A stretch of DNA of 61,159 nt, from NCBI GenBank assembly GCA_946622645.1, contig CAMOQF010000003.1, positions 1-61,159 of the forward strand. The letters run 5' to 3'. Under the pieces are notes generated by a model. The model was not told the DNA's origin. It worked only from the letters and a program-made list of their open reading frames with translations, and did not search any database. Shown piece after piece: positions 41,459-50,684 of this stretch; position 1 is the stretch's first letter; every line of letters begins with the position of its first letter. The translations under genes and the position numbers were made by a program. The stretch comes from an uncultured Blautia sp. Lineage in GTDB: Bacteria; Bacillota; Clostridia; Lachnospirales; Lachnospiraceae.

Positions 41459-42282
41459 GACTTCCCTCCTTTGTAATCCTTGTTGATCTCATCGAAGGGA
41501 GAGCCCTCCGCAGGATAACTGTAGGTGCCGGCGGTCATGACCAGCGAATCGTCTGTGACCAGTTCGTAATTGGATTTGCCCGCCAGCTTTTTCTCCAGCT
41601 TTCTAAGCAGGAAAGACGCCAGCAGCGTCAGGCACAGATAGCCGCCCATCTCCAGGAACGCAGACGGAAAATACTTGAACACAGCTCCCGAAACCATCTT
41701 GTGAACAGCAAAGAAATCCGAAAAGCCGATGATGAACATGACCGAGGTGTCCTTCACATTGATGATATAGTTGTTGCCGATCTGCGGCATGATGTTCCTG
41801 AGCGTCTGAGGCAGGATGACGTACAGCATGGTCTGCCAGTGATTCATGCCGATGGCCTTTGCGCCTTCAAACTGTCCCGGATCGATGCTCATGATGCCGC
41901 CGCGCACAGATTCGGCCATATATGCGCCGGTATTGATGGAAACCACGATAATGCTGACCGTCCAGATGTTTTTAAACGAAACATCGAAGAAATACGGCAT
42001 ACCGTAATAGATGAAGACTGCCTGCAGGATCATGGGGGTTCCGCGGAACACTTCCACATAGGCACGGATCAGGATGCGGAGAATCTTCAGGAAGATCCTT
42101 TTGAGAAGCTTCTCGTTGGGTCCGCAGGGAATGGTCTGCAGGATACCGCAGAAAAAGCCGATGATGCAGCCGATCAGCGTGGCTGTGGTCGCCAGGATCA
42201 GCGTGTTTGCGATACCTGTCAGATAGACCGTGCTGTATTTTTCCCAGAGACCTGCTATATCGGAAAAGAGCTGTGTGATCAT
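41455..42282 (-). CDS. Polar amino acid ABC transporter, permease
   Basis: A 275-aa inner membrane permease of the HisM/GlnP family, with about five to six helices and the EAA-type cytoplasmic loop [20 protein letters not shown] (about 135-160) that docks the ATPase. Because only one permease is encoded, it probably works as a homodimer. The last 40 residues are a hydrophilic tail ([19 protein letters not shown]) longer than usual. It starts 31 bp after the binding-protein gene. Confidence 0.93.
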   Translation of the reverse strand: MITQLFSDIAGLWEKYSTVYLTGIANTLILATTATLIGCIIGFFCGILQTIPCGPNEKLLKRIFLKILRILIRAYVEVFRGTPMILQAVFIYYGMPYFFDVSFKNIWTVSIIVVSINTGAYMAESVRGGIMSIDPGQFEGAKAIGMNHWQTMLYVILPQTLRNIMPQIGNNYIINVKDTSVMFIIGFSDFFAVHKMVSGAVFKYFPSAFLEMGGYLCLTLLASFLLRKLEKKLAGKSNYELVTDDSLVMTAGTYSYPAEGSPFDEINKDYKGGKS

Positions 42283-42313
42283 AAGTCTGCTTTCCTCTTT
42301 TGTTCAGAGATTT

Positions 42314-43156
42314 TTATTCTTCCGTAAGGGGCTGTACCTTGATGGCTTCCTGCATAAGAGCGTTGAAGTCGTCCGCCGTCTTGTCGGCAAGATAGCTGTT
42401 GATCGCGTCTACCAGCGCGGTGTTGCCTTTTGCCACGGAGATACCGATGTTGATCTCTTCGTCGGATACTTCAAAATCATCTCCGCTGTCTGCAAAATCA
42501 AGGAGAACCAGATCCGGATAGGCGATCAGGGCGCCCTGAGCGGTAGGCATATCCGTGCAGACAAAGTCCACAGTGCCGGATTCCACTGCCATCAGCATGG
42601 CCGGAGCGGACTCGGCGGGCATTGCGATATCGGCATCCGGGATCTGCGGCAGGCAGGAATCATACCAGATGGTTCCGCTCTGGCTGGTGCAGGAACCGCC
42701 GGAAAGATCGGAGATCCCCTTCGCTTCCGCGAAATCGCTGCCGTCTTTGGTCAGGCAGACGATGGTGGCATACAGATACGGGCCGGCAAAGTCGACGGAT
42801 TCCATACGCTCGGAGGTCATGCTCTGACCTGCGATCACGGCGTCACAGATACCGGACTGCACTGCAGGGATCAGAGAGTCCCAGTCAAGCTGCAGGATCT
42901 CCAGCTCCCAGCCGTTCGCTTCGCAGATGGCCTTGGCCATCATGACGTCGTAGCCGTTGGCATAGAGCATGGAATCTTTGATGGGAACGGCGCCGTTTGA
43001 ATCATCCGGCTGCGCCCAGTTGTAAGGAGCGTAGGCACATTCCATAGCCACGGTCAGGACTCCGTCCTCCACGCCCGGGATGGCTTCCTCCGCGCAAACC
43101 GGAGCGGCAAGAACTGCTGCTGCAAGAAGCGTTAACAATGCTGACATTTTTTTCAT
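42314..43156 (-). CDS. Polar amino acid ABC transporter, substrate-binding protein
   Basis: A 280-aa exported family 3 solute-binding protein with a signal peptide (about 1-23, AAPVCA-EE) that ends in Cys-Ala rather than a clear lipobox, so anchoring is uncertain. The ligand-domain block AYAPYNWAQP, GYDVMMAKAICEANG, VQSGICDAVIAGQSMTSERMESVDFAGPY is typical for amino acid binding. The exact amino acid is unknown. ATG at 43156 has GGAGGAC upstream. First gene of the three-gene transporter run. Confidence 0.92.
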   Translation of the reverse strand: MKKMSALLTLLAAAVLAAPVCAEEAIPGVEDGVLTVAMECAYAPYNWAQPDDSNGAVPIKDSMLYANGYDVMMAKAICEANGWELEILQLDWDSLIPAVQSGICDAVIAGQSMTSERMESVDFAGPYLYATIVCLTKDGSDFAEAKGISDLSGGSCTSQSGTIWYDSCLPQIPDADIAMPAESAPAMLMAVESGTVDFVCTDMPTAQGALIAYPDLVLLDFADSGDDFEVSDEEINIGISVAKGNTALVDAINSYLADKTADDFNALMQEAIKVQPLTEE

Positions 43157-43199
43157 TTTCAAGTCCTCCATTTATGATCTTGTTCTATTGTTACCTTTT

Positions 43200-43997
43200 T
43201 TATTCTGATCCCGGATTCTTGATCCTCGCAAGGATATGATAGTTTCCTGCCTCGCCCAGGATCCTCCATTTTCTGTAGCGGCAGATCTCTTCCATGCCTG
43301 ATATGTGATAGCGGGCTGCCACGTAGTCGCAGCGGAGCTGCCGGGCTGTGCGAAGCATCTTGTCAAATCTCTCCGGGTCGTCCTGCGGTTCGCCCTGCAG
43401 CAGATCGTAGAGATTACGTTCTCTCTGCGTAGACGCTCCTTCCGCATGAAGCCCGTAGGGCATCCGGAACGACGCGTCATAGACACGCATATAGGATGAA
43501 ACGTAAAAATCTCCTGCTATCAGCACGTCTGGTTTATCTGCATCCTCCTTGATCATCTCTCCCATCTGTACGATGTCGTCCGGAAGCTGCAGGCTGTTGT
43601 GCGTCCATTCATAGTTCTCTGTCAGAAGCTGGCTCTTTCCGCACCAGGCTATGAGCACGACGAACACGATCGTCCCGGGGATCCGAAGCCAGAGCGTTTT
43701 CCTGACCGTCACCAGTCTTGTAAACGCGTACGCGGTCATGATCCCGGACGGAAGCAGCCAGAGCATTCTCCAGTAGACATTCTCGCCCAGGAGCTTCGTG
43801 AGGATCCAGGCTGTCAGCGGACAGAAGACAATAAACAAAGTCCCGGCCGAATACAGCAGCAAACCTCTTGCGTCCTGTTCCCATACGGAAAAAACAAGAA
43901 GGATCAAAACGGCTCCCGCCAGGAGCCAGACCATATATCCGTCGCCCCAGTACAGCTTCCAGTTCTCTAAGGCGAGCTGAAAAGAATCCTTTAACAT
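43200..43997 (-). CDS. Membrane protein, partner of the upstream DUF6077-like protein
   Basis: A 265-aa protein with about four N-terminal helices (residues 20-135) and a C-terminal soluble part of about 120 residues. The soluble part contains KPDVLIAGDFYVSSYMR and LRCDYVAARYHISG, reminiscent of the extracytoplasmic end of GT-C type membrane glycosyltransferases. It starts 13 bp after the DUF6077-like gene, and the pair together (about 610 aa) has the size and order of one GT-C enzyme, so this may be a split gene or two subunits. No motif gives a substrate. Confidence 0.65.
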   Translation of the reverse strand: MLKDSFQLALENWKLYWGDGYMVWLLAGAVLILLVFSVWEQDARGLLLYSAGTLFIVFCPLTAWILTKLLGENVYWRMLWLLPSGIMTAYAFTRLVTVRKTLWLRIPGTIVFVVLIAWCGKSQLLTENYEWTHNSLQLPDDIVQMGEMIKEDADKPDVLIAGDFYVSSYMRVYDASFRMPYGLHAEGASTQRERNLYDLLQGEPQDDPERFDKMLRTARQLRCDYVAARYHISGMEEICRYRKWRILGEAGNYHILARIKNPGSE

Positions 43998-44010
43998 TTC
44001 CTCTTCTCCG

Positions 44011-45054
44011 TCACAGGATGATGTACAGTCCTCCCAGCGCTGCGGCCGGAAGCAGACACAATATACCGGTTCCTGTCCTCTTCAGGCTCCGGTTCCTTAA
44101 CAGCCCCGTCACGAGCAGAAGCCCCGTCATCACCGGGACCAGCACGATCGCCATGCCGGACAGAAGGCAGCTTGCCGTGACAGCCGCCGCCAGGACCCAG
44201 TACGGATACTGTGGTTCCTTTTCCCAGAACAGCATGTATCCCAGATACAGGATGAGCGGCAGAAAACAGCCGGCCAGAAGAGCCTTTCCCTGCCAGATGC
44301 GGATCATCCTGAAATTGTCACTGTTGTAGATCGAATATCCCGAAAACGCCCCCATCACGGCCAGGAACAGAAGAAAGATCCCTCTTGCGTCCCGGTCTTT
44401 GGAAAACAGTTTTCTGCCAAACAGAGACAGTACAAGATAACACAGGGGGATCAGAACGGCCGGATAGAATACATGGGCCATCCTGGCCGGATGGACATTC
44501 CCGCAAAGCGTTGAAAGCACGGCCAGCAGCGCCGGAAACGGTGAAAAGATGTACCGTTTCGGAAGCCGCAGAAATTCTCTTCCTGTATACGGATGGATTC
44601 TGTACAGCGAATCCGCTGCGATGCTGGTCGTCGCGGTCCCCACGTAATTCGCGTCGTCCGCGTCCAGGTGCGTCATCAGAACGACCACGGCCGTCTGCAG
44701 GACGATCAAAGCCACGGCCAGAAGCATCCAGAATCCGGGCATAGAAAAAAACCGCGTCCGTATCTCTCTGCGGGCTTTCCGGTTTTTCGGCCTCATATAC
44801 AGGCTGAACCCGAGAAAGGCGGTCAGAACGGATAATCCGCCGAACAGCAGGGCTGTCGTGTGCAGCCTCAGCTTCAGAAAGACCGCTGCCTCCAGCAGGA
44901 TCTCCGCAAGGCAGAAAAAGCCGGCGTATCCGATCGATGCGATCTCGGCAAAGCATACGTCCCTTTTTCCCTGCAGGATCCCGGCTCCCACACCCATCGG
45001 GATCACGATCATCCAGAAACCTGTCAGTGCTATTTGCAGTATCATCACCGTCAT
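44011..45054 (-). CDS. Polytopic membrane protein, DUF6077-like (possible GT-C half)
   Basis: A 347-aa protein with about ten hydrophobic helices. After helix 4 comes the acidic loop HLDADDANYVGTATTSI (about 125-141), placed like the catalytic Asp loop of GT-C glycosyltransferases, then a FSPFPALLAVLSTL segment. I associate this layout with DUF6077, tentatively. The ATG at 45054 has AGGAG 7 nt upstream. It probably forms a unit with the following 265-aa membrane protein; an envelope glycan role is inferred only. Confidence 0.65.
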   Translation of the reverse strand: MTVMILQIALTGFWMIVIPMGVGAGILQGKRDVCFAEIASIGYAGFFCLAEILLEAAVFLKLRLHTTALLFGGLSVLTAFLGFSLYMRPKNRKARREIRTRFFSMPGFWMLLAVALIVLQTAVVVLMTHLDADDANYVGTATTSIAADSLYRIHPYTGREFLRLPKRYIFSPFPALLAVLSTLCGNVHPARMAHVFYPAVLIPLCYLVLSLFGRKLFSKDRDARGIFLLFLAVMGAFSGYSIYNSDNFRMIRIWQGKALLAGCFLPLILYLGYMLFWEKEPQYPYWVLAAAVTASCLLSGMAIVLVPVMTGLLLVTGLLRNRSLKRTGTGILCLLPAAALGGLYIIL

Positions 45055-45088
45055 GGGATCACTCCTGTACCGCGGTATATCGACAAAA

Positions 45089-45113
45089 GGGACTGCCACG
45101 TAAAGACAGCCCC
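45089..45113 (-). terminator. Terminator of the lipocalin-like gene
   Basis: On the minus strand GGGGCTGTC-N7-GGCAGTCCC, a 9-bp stem with two G-U pairs, followed by TTTTG. Confidence 0.7.
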
Positions 45114-45147
45114 TTCTGCGTATGAGACAAGCCTTGTTCTGCCGTTG

Positions 45148-45918
45148 TTATTCAGCCGCTTCTTCTTCCGGAGCAGCTTCCTCTTCATCAGCTTCTTCCG
45201 TTTCAGTGACTTCCGTGCCGGTTTCTTCCGTGACGGTTTCTTCTGCCGGGCTCATGTAGAATGTGAATTCCTGTTCGCCGATCTGGAATACCAGCTGCAG
45301 CTTTCCATCCTCGAGGAGCTGAAGGCTTACATAGCTGGTAACGCCTTCCTGCTCAGCGCTCTTGGAATAGACCCCGTCGGCATACTCAAGATCAAAGCTC
45401 TGTTCTGCAAGACCCATGCCCTCGGAATTAAGAGTGACATTGCCTGCGGATACGGTTGCGTTCAGATCCAGCCCCATGTCTGCGCTCTTCAGCATCATGT
45501 TCATGGCATAGACATATTCAGCTGTCCAGGTGCCGTCGAACTCTTCTTCCGCTGCATCCTGACGTGCTTCTGCCGGTGTATAGGTCTCGACCGGTTCACG
45601 GCCGAGAGTAATGTCCAGTCCGCTTGCGTCATCTTTTGCGGACATGGTGCCGTCTTCTTCATTGAATGTAAGCACGGATTCAGCCGTGCCAGGATCCATG
45701 ACAACCTGATCTTCGCGGATCTCCCAGGTGCCCTCGGTTTCCTGTCCCATCACGGATGTGGTATAATTGCCGTCCTCGTTGAAGTCCATCTGAATCGGGA
45801 TACCCATCATGTCGCCATACCAGGTTCCGGTAACATCGCCCTGTTCAAGTGCATTTACAGTCAATGCCATTGTTCCGATCAGCGCTGCAATGACCGCTGC
45901 TGCTGCCATTTTTTTCAT
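45148..45918 (-). CDS. Secreted lipocalin-like protein with acidic tail
   Basis: A 256-aa exported protein. Signal peptide about 1-23 (TVNALEQ). Two beta-rich units follow: GTWYGDMMGIPIQMDFNEDG ... GTWEIREDQVVMD (about 30-75) and GTWTAEYVYAMN ... (about 128-225), each with the G-T-W opening and alternating strands of lipocalin-like domains. The C-terminal 40 residues are almost all Glu, Thr and Ala. No ligand residues are recognised. It resembles the N-terminal domain of the stefin-like protein at 19287-19979. It has its own promoter and terminator. Confidence 0.75.
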   Translation of the reverse strand: MKKMAAAAVIAALIGTMALTVNALEQGDVTGTWYGDMMGIPIQMDFNEDGNYTTSVMGQETEGTWEIREDQVVMDPGTAESVLTFNEEDGTMSAKDDASGLDITLGREPVETYTPAEARQDAAEEEFDGTWTAEYVYAMNMMLKSADMGLDLNATVSAGNVTLNSEGMGLAEQSFDLEYADGVYSKSAEQEGVTSYVSLQLLEDGKLQLVFQIGEQEFTFYMSPAEETVTEETGTEVTETEEADEEEAAPEEEAAE

Positions 45919-45962
45919 TCTGTGTCCTCCTTGTTTGATACTTTAAAATGCTACAACGTTAA

Positions 45963-45991
45963 ATTATACTAGATTCTTGCAGGAAATACAA
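45963..45991 (-). promoter_or_regulatory. Promoter of the lipocalin-like gene
   Basis: On the minus strand: -35 TTGTAT, 17-bp spacer, -10 TATAAT (6 of 6). Confidence 0.75.
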
Positions 45992-46039
45992 TCCCTTTAT
46001 CATATTTCCGGTGCCGCGGAAATGCCTTTCAGACTCTGA

Positions 46040-46807
46040 CTATCTTCCCATCACCTGAAACCGTACGAGGCCGAGGATCAGAAGGTGGAGCGGATAGAAT
46101 GCATAAAAGAAATACTTTCCGAAGGCTCCTTTGATAAAGCCTCTCTGCCCGTTATAAAGATTAATAATGGGAAAGGCAAAGCATGCCTTCCATTCATAAT
46201 GGAGCCAGCAGCTGCCGACTACCGCCTGCGGCACAGGCTCGTTCCGCAGAAAATACATGATCAGGATAAAAATATATCCCTTCCATCCATAATCCGCTCC
46301 CAGTTTCCAGGATACGGCGAAAACCGCCAGCAGGCACAGAAGCTGCGCCGTCCGGTTCTCCCAGAAATATTCGGCCGCCCACATTCCCAGAAAGCCAAGG
46401 AACAGTGTAAAGAACACATTCTGTTTTTCGTACTGCCATGTCCCGGTGTGGACATAGTTCCAGGGCAGCTCCGAGATCAGAGCGAACAGCAGAAGGTTTC
46501 TTCCATATTTCAGGCGGCTGCGGGTATGACGGAAGCCTTCCACCATCAGAAATACAAAGATGGGAAAGGCGATCCTCCCGACATCCCGGCAGACGGTATA
46601 GACCGAAAAGTTCTTCTCCGGAAAGATCCCGAAAGGATAATGCAGGGTGAACCAGAGCTGGTTTGCCTCCGGCACCACGCGCAGGACATCCGCTCCCAGA
46701 TGATCGATGAACATCGCCAGTATGGCGATCAGCTTCAGGGCGCTTCCGCTTAACACCTGCATTTTCTGTGGAAAAAAGGAGGGGGGAAGCTTTCTCTCTT
46801 CTTGCAT
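46040..46807 (-). CDS. TraX family membrane protein
   Basis: A 255-aa membrane protein with about eight helices, starting after a short soluble N-terminus with LSGSALKLIAILAMFIDHLGA (the conserved TraX block with its H). TraX of plasmid F acetylates pilin, and relatives belong to a wider group of membrane acyltransferases, but most chromosomal Firmicute copies have no known substrate. No conjugation genes are near, so pilin acetylation is unlikely here. It starts 9 bp after the beta-helix gene, suggesting co-transcription. Confidence 0.88.
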   Translation of the reverse strand: MQEERKLPPSFFPQKMQVLSGSALKLIAILAMFIDHLGADVLRVVPEANQLWFTLHYPFGIFPEKNFSVYTVCRDVGRIAFPIFVFLMVEGFRHTRSRLKYGRNLLLFALISELPWNYVHTGTWQYEKQNVFFTLFLGFLGMWAAEYFWENRTAQLLCLLAVFAVSWKLGADYGWKGYIFILIMYFLRNEPVPQAVVGSCWLHYEWKACFAFPIINLYNGQRGFIKGAFGKYFFYAFYPLHLLILGLVRFQVMGR

Positions 46808-46816
46808 GGTTTTCCT

Positions 46817-47494
46817 TTATTCGTCCTGCGATTTGATCACGATCTCTTCGCGGTTTTTGTAGATGGAGTCTGCCGGGACACAGCCTCTCACCGGAGACAG
46901 CGGATAGATGTTCGTATTCCGTCCGATGACGGTGCCCGGATTCAGGACGGAACCGCAGCCCACTTCTACGAAATCGCCCAGCATTGCGCCGAACTTTTTC
47001 ACGCCCGTCTCGCAGCGTTCATCTCCGTCCTTCACGACGACGAGCTTTTTGTCCGATTTGACGTTGGAGCAGATGGAGCCTGCCCCCATGTGGGAACGGT
47101 AGCCCAGTACAGAGTCGCCTACGTAGTTATAATGAGGCACCTGCACCTTGTTGAACAGCACGGCGTTTTTCAGCTCAGTGGAGTTGCCGACCACGGCGCC
47201 CTCTCCCACGATGACCTTTCCGCGGATGAAAGCGCACTGCCTTACTTCCGCGTCCTTGCCGATGATAGCAGGCCCGATGATCTGTGCGCTCGGCGCTACG
47301 GTCGCGCTCTTGGCGATCCATACGTTTTCGCCGATCTTGTCATATTCATCAGGAGAAAGCGTGTTGCCCAGCTTTTCCACAAAGCTGCCGATCTCCGGAA
47401 GGACTTCCCAGGGATAGGTCTTTCCGTCGAACAGGTCCTTTGCGATGGTCTCGTCCAGGTTCAAAAGGTTTGCAATGGTGTAGTCTTTGATCAT
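46817..47494 (-). CDS. Left-handed beta-helix (hexapeptide repeat) acyltransferase-like protein
   Basis: A 225-aa protein. After an N-terminal helical part (about 1-50) come hexapeptide repeats of the LpxA/GlmU-C-terminal kind (VWIAKSATVAPSAQIIGPAIIG, then AFIRGKVIVGEGAVVGNST), and a loop with SHMGAGSICSNVKSDKK resembling the acetyl-CoA-binding region of GlmU. No pyrophosphorylase domain is present. Probably a sugar or amino-sugar acyltransferase, or a structural homologue; substrate unknown. Its ATG overlaps the topB stop by 4 nt. Confidence 0.85.
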   Translation of the reverse strand: MIKDYTIANLLNLDETIAKDLFDGKTYPWEVLPEIGSFVEKLGNTLSPDEYDKIGENVWIAKSATVAPSAQIIGPAIIGKDAEVRQCAFIRGKVIVGEGAVVGNSTELKNAVLFNKVQVPHYNYVGDSVLGYRSHMGAGSICSNVKSDKKLVVVKDGDERCETGVKKFGAMLGDFVEVGCGSVLNPGTVIGRNTNIYPLSPVRGCVPADSIYKNREEIVIKSQDE

Positions 47495-49551
47495 TTTGTC
47501 CTGCCTCCTCTTTTAGCTGTGGTGACTGCGTTCCGGTAATACGGGGCCGCTGCGTCATAATACTTTCTGAGCGCCGTGATATTGCGGCTGGCGCGGACCT
47601 GGTTGGTCCGGTCAGCGACAAAACGCTCCAGTTTCTGCATGTATTCCTCCTGTGTGATGCTCCCCTCGGCCACATAATTGAGGCCTTTTTCCCAGCTGGC
47701 TGTCAGGTCCGGGTTTAAAAGGGAACGGATGGAACAGTTCACAACGTCGAAGATCATCTCCCCCAGAAGCGTGGGCGTGATGATCTGGGTCTTTTTGTTG
47801 AGTGAAAGATATTCGATTGTAAAAAGCTTTTTCAGGATCTCAGCGCGGGTAGCGCTGGTGCCGATGCCCGCGCCTCGGATCTGCGCGCGAAGCTCCTCAT
47901 CCTCGATCAGCTGGCCTGCGTTCTCCATCGCCAGGATCATGGAACCGGAATTATATCGTTTCGGCGGAGAGGTCTCTCCTTCCTTCACTTCCAGTCCTTC
48001 CACCGGCAGCATATCATTCTTTTTAAGTATCTGAAGAGCTTCCATAAGAGAAGCGGACGCGGTCTTTTCATCCGCTCCCTCCTCAGACGGCTTTTCGCTC
48101 TCCTCTTCAGTCTTCTTCCGGGAGAAAGAATTGACCGAAGCCTTCAGATAGCCTTCCGAGACCAGCACCTTGAATGCGGAGAAGAAAGCTTCGTCCCCCA
48201 TCTTTGTCTGCAGGCTGATCTTCTGATAGACGGCAGGCGGATAAAAAATACATAAGAAACGCCGTACGATGGTCTCATACACCCGCTGGGCCGTGAGCGA
48301 GACGGACGAAAGAGCCGAAAGGCCCTGCCCGGTGGGGATGATCGCGTAATGGTCGGTGATCTGCTTGTCGTTTACATAGCGTGTTTTCGCGATGGATTTC
48401 CATGAATCCATCTGCAGCACTTCTTCTGCTTCGGCCGCGGCTTTGTCATATTTACAGAGGCCGCGGATATTGCGGCTGATCTCCTTCGCGACAGCGCTCG
48501 ACAGCACATGGGCGTCCGTACGCGGGTAAGTGATCAGCTTTTTTTCATACAGCTCCTGCGCAATCGAAAGAGTCGCGTCCGGGCTGATCTTGAACAATCT
48601 GGAACAGACGTTCTGCAGCTCCGCCAGATTGAAAAGAAGCGGCGGATTGCGCGTCTCTTTTTTCTTTTCGGCTTTTTCCACACGGCAGGCAAGGGGAGGT
48701 TCTTTGGACAGGTCAGCGATCAACGCTTCCGCATCCTCCCGTTTTTTGAATCCGTTTTCTTTGTAGAGCTTAGGAGACTCAAAATACCGGCTTCCTTCCA
48801 CTGCTCTCCATTCTCCCTCCGCGCAGGAATCAGGACCTTCTCCGATCCGGATCCGGCTGATGACGCGGTAAAAGGGAGTTTTGACAAAAGAACGGATCTC
48901 CCGCTCGCGCCGTACCACCATGCCCAGAACACAGGTCATGACACGCCCTACGGCGATGGCCTGTCTTTTCTGGCCCAGATAGCCTGAGACGCTGCTGCCG
49001 TACTGAAGGGTCAGCGCCCGTGAGAAATTGATGCCCATCAGATAATCCTCTTTGGCACGCAGGTAAGCGGCCGCCGCCAGATTATCGTAGGCAGAAAGGT
49101 CTTTGGCTTCGCGGATGCCCCGCAGGATCTCCTCCTCCGTCTGGGAATCGATCCAGACTCTCTTCTGGGTCTTTCCTCTGACGCCTGCCATCTGCGCTAC
49201 CAGACGGTATATGTACTCTCCCTCCCGTCCGGAGTCCGTACAGACGTAGATGGTATCGATGTCCGGCCGGGTGAGAAGTCCTTTTACGATGCCGAACTGT
49301 TTGCTCACGCCGGATATGACCTCATACTGAAACTCCTCCGGCAGAAAAGGGAGGGTCTCAAAGCTCCAGCGTCTGTATTTTTCATCATATTTTTCAGGAT
49401 AGCTCATGGTGACCAGATGCCCTACGCACCAGGTCACCACACTGTCCTCCGCTTCCAGATATCCGTCGCGCCGCTGGAAATTCTGATGCAGTGCTTTTGC
49501 GAATTCCTGCGCCACGCTGGGTTTCTCTGCGATATATAAAGATTTTCCCAT
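47491..49551 (-). CDS. topB: DNA topoisomerase III
   Basis: A 686-aa type IA topoisomerase. The TOPRIM domain starts KSLYIAEKPSVAQEFAKAL and has the acidic metal motif VCTDSGREGEYIYR (about 105-118). The catalytic tyrosine lies in KKLITYPRTDAHVL near residue 340. There is no C-terminal zinc-ribbon array of the TopA type. Many Firmicutes have TopB copies on conjugative elements; here the neighbours are housekeeping genes and no mobility genes are seen, so it is probably chromosomal. The ATG has AAAGGAAA upstream. Confidence 0.95.
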   Translation of the reverse strand: MGKSLYIAEKPSVAQEFAKALHQNFQRRDGYLEAEDSVVTWCVGHLVTMSYPEKYDEKYRRWSFETLPFLPEEFQYEVISGVSKQFGIVKGLLTRPDIDTIYVCTDSGREGEYIYRLVAQMAGVRGKTQKRVWIDSQTEEEILRGIREAKDLSAYDNLAAAAYLRAKEDYLMGINFSRALTLQYGSSVSGYLGQKRQAIAVGRVMTCVLGMVVRREREIRSFVKTPFYRVISRIRIGEGPDSCAEGEWRAVEGSRYFESPKLYKENGFKKREDAEALIADLSKEPPLACRVEKAEKKKETRNPPLLFNLAELQNVCSRLFKISPDATLSIAQELYEKKLITYPRTDAHVLSSAVAKEISRNIRGLCKYDKAAAEAEEVLQMDSWKSIAKTRYVNDKQITDHYAIIPTGQGLSALSSVSLTAQRVYETIVRRFLCIFYPPAVYQKISLQTKMGDEAFFSAFKVLVSEGYLKASVNSFSRKKTEEESEKPSEEGADEKTASASLMEALQILKKNDMLPVEGLEVKEGETSPPKRYNSGSMILAMENAGQLIEDEELRAQIRGAGIGTSATRAEILKKLFTIEYLSLNKKTQIITPTLLGEMIFDVVNCSIRSLLNPDLTASWEKGLNYVAEGSITQEEYMQKLERFVADRTNQVRASRNITALRKYYDAAAPYYRNAVTTAKRGGRTK

Positions 49552-49565
49552 ATATTTCCTTTTTC

Positions 49566-49602
49566 AGTGCCATGAAAATGCCGCTCAGCAGGCCATTTTC
49601 AT
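49566..49602 (+). repeat. Composite repeat, copy C (first hairpin only)
   Basis: CAGTGCC followed by ATGAAAATG-CC-GCT-C-AGC-A-GG-C-CATTTTCAT. The leading CAGTGCCATGAAAATG is identical to copy B. The second hairpin (GTATGAAAG type) is missing. It overlaps the asd stop codon and fills the asd-topB gap, so it could act as a terminator or processing site. Confidence 0.7.
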
Positions 49603-50684
49603 TTTTTCGTGATAAAGCCTTTCGCTTTCAGTGTCTCGGCACACAGGACGGCTCCGCCGGCAGCGCCGCGGACAGTATTGTGGGAAAGACCGACGAACTT
49701 CCAGTCGTAGACTGTGTCTTCGCGAAGCCTGCCGACGGTGATGCCCATACCGTTTTCATAATCCACGTCCAGTCTCACCTGCGGACGATCGTCCTCCTGC
49801 ATGTAGCGGATGAACTGACGGGGCGCGCTGGGAAGCTCCAGCTCCTGCGGAAGGCCTTTGTAGCTCTCCATCGCTTCGATCAGCTGTTCTTTGGAAGCTT
49901 TCTTCCTGAGCCTTACGAACACGGCGGCCGTATGACCGTTCGGGACCGGAACACGGATGCACTGGCAGGTGATGACCGGGGATGTGGCAGGAACGATCAC
50001 GCCGTTCTCCACCTTGCCCCAGATCCGGAGGGGTTCTTTTTCGCTCTTCTCTTCTTCGCCGCCGATATAGGGGATGACGTTTTCGATCATCTCGGGCCAG
50101 TCCTTGAAGGTCTTTCCGGCGCCGGAGATAGCCTGATAGGTGGTCACTACCGCTTCATAGGGTTCAAATTCCTTCCACGCGCTGAAGACGGGCGTATAGC
50201 TCTGGATGGAGCAGTTGGGCTTGACTGCTATAAAGCCGTTCTTTGTTCCCAGACGGGCTCTCTGTGAGGCGATCACCTCGAAATGTTCCGCGTTGATCTC
50301 CGGGATCACCATGGGAACATCCGGCGTCCAGCGGTGGGCGCTGTTGTTCGAAACCACCGGCGTCTCCGTCTTTGCGTAGGCTTCCTCGATGGCGCGGATC
50401 TCGTCCTTGGTCATGTCGACCGCGGAAAAGACAAAATCCACGGTGGAAGCGACCTTTTCCACTTCGTTCACGTTCATGACGACGAGGTCTTTCACTTTTT
50501 CCGGCATGGGCGTCGTCATTTTCCATCTGGCGCCCACTGCCTCTTCATATGTTTTTCCGGCGCTCCTGGGGCTGGCGGCCACCGTGGCCACTTCAAACCA
50601 GGGGTGGTTTTCCAGAAGGGTTATGAACCTCTGTCCAACCATGCCCGTTGCGCCAAGAATACCGACTTTCAGTTTTTCACTCAT
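49599..50684 (-). CDS. asd: Aspartate-semialdehyde dehydrogenase
   Basis: A 361-aa enzyme reducing aspartyl phosphate to aspartate semialdehyde, precursor of lysine, threonine, methionine and diaminopimelate. NADP-binding GILGATGMVGQRF lies at residues 8-20, the catalytic Cys in KPNCSIQSY near 156. Length and sequence style match the archaeal/fungal-like ASADH branch (about 350-360 aa), also common in Clostridia. The ATG at 50684 has AGGGAGG upstream and overlaps the argH end by 8 bp. Its stop codon lies inside a repeat hairpin. Confidence 0.95.
   Translation of the reverse strand: MSEKLKVGILGATGMVGQRFITLLENHPWFEVATVAASPRSAGKTYEEAVGARWKMTTPMPEKVKDLVVMNVNEVEKVASTVDFVFSAVDMTKDEIRAIEEAYAKTETPVVSNNSAHRWTPDVPMVIPEINAEHFEVIASQRARLGTKNGFIAVKPNCSIQSYTPVFSAWKEFEPYEAVVTTYQAISGAGKTFKDWPEMIENVIPYIGGEEEKSEKEPLRIWGKVENGVIVPATSPVITCQCIRVPVPNGHTAAVFVRLRKKASKEQLIEAMESYKGLPQELELPSAPRQFIRYMQEDDRPQVRLDVDYENGMGITVGRLREDTVYDWKFVGLSHNTVRGAAGGAVLCAETLKAKGFITKK

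Noticed and set aside
46004-46023. ATTTCCG-N6-CGGAAAT hairpin as the TraX terminator
   Set aside because: The stem is real, but no T-tract follows on the minus strand, so a terminator call is not supported.
47491-49551. topB as evidence of an integrative conjugative element
   Set aside because: No relaxase, integrase, T4SS or att-like repeats nearby; neighbours are housekeeping genes. The adjacent TraX is a common chromosomal membrane protein.
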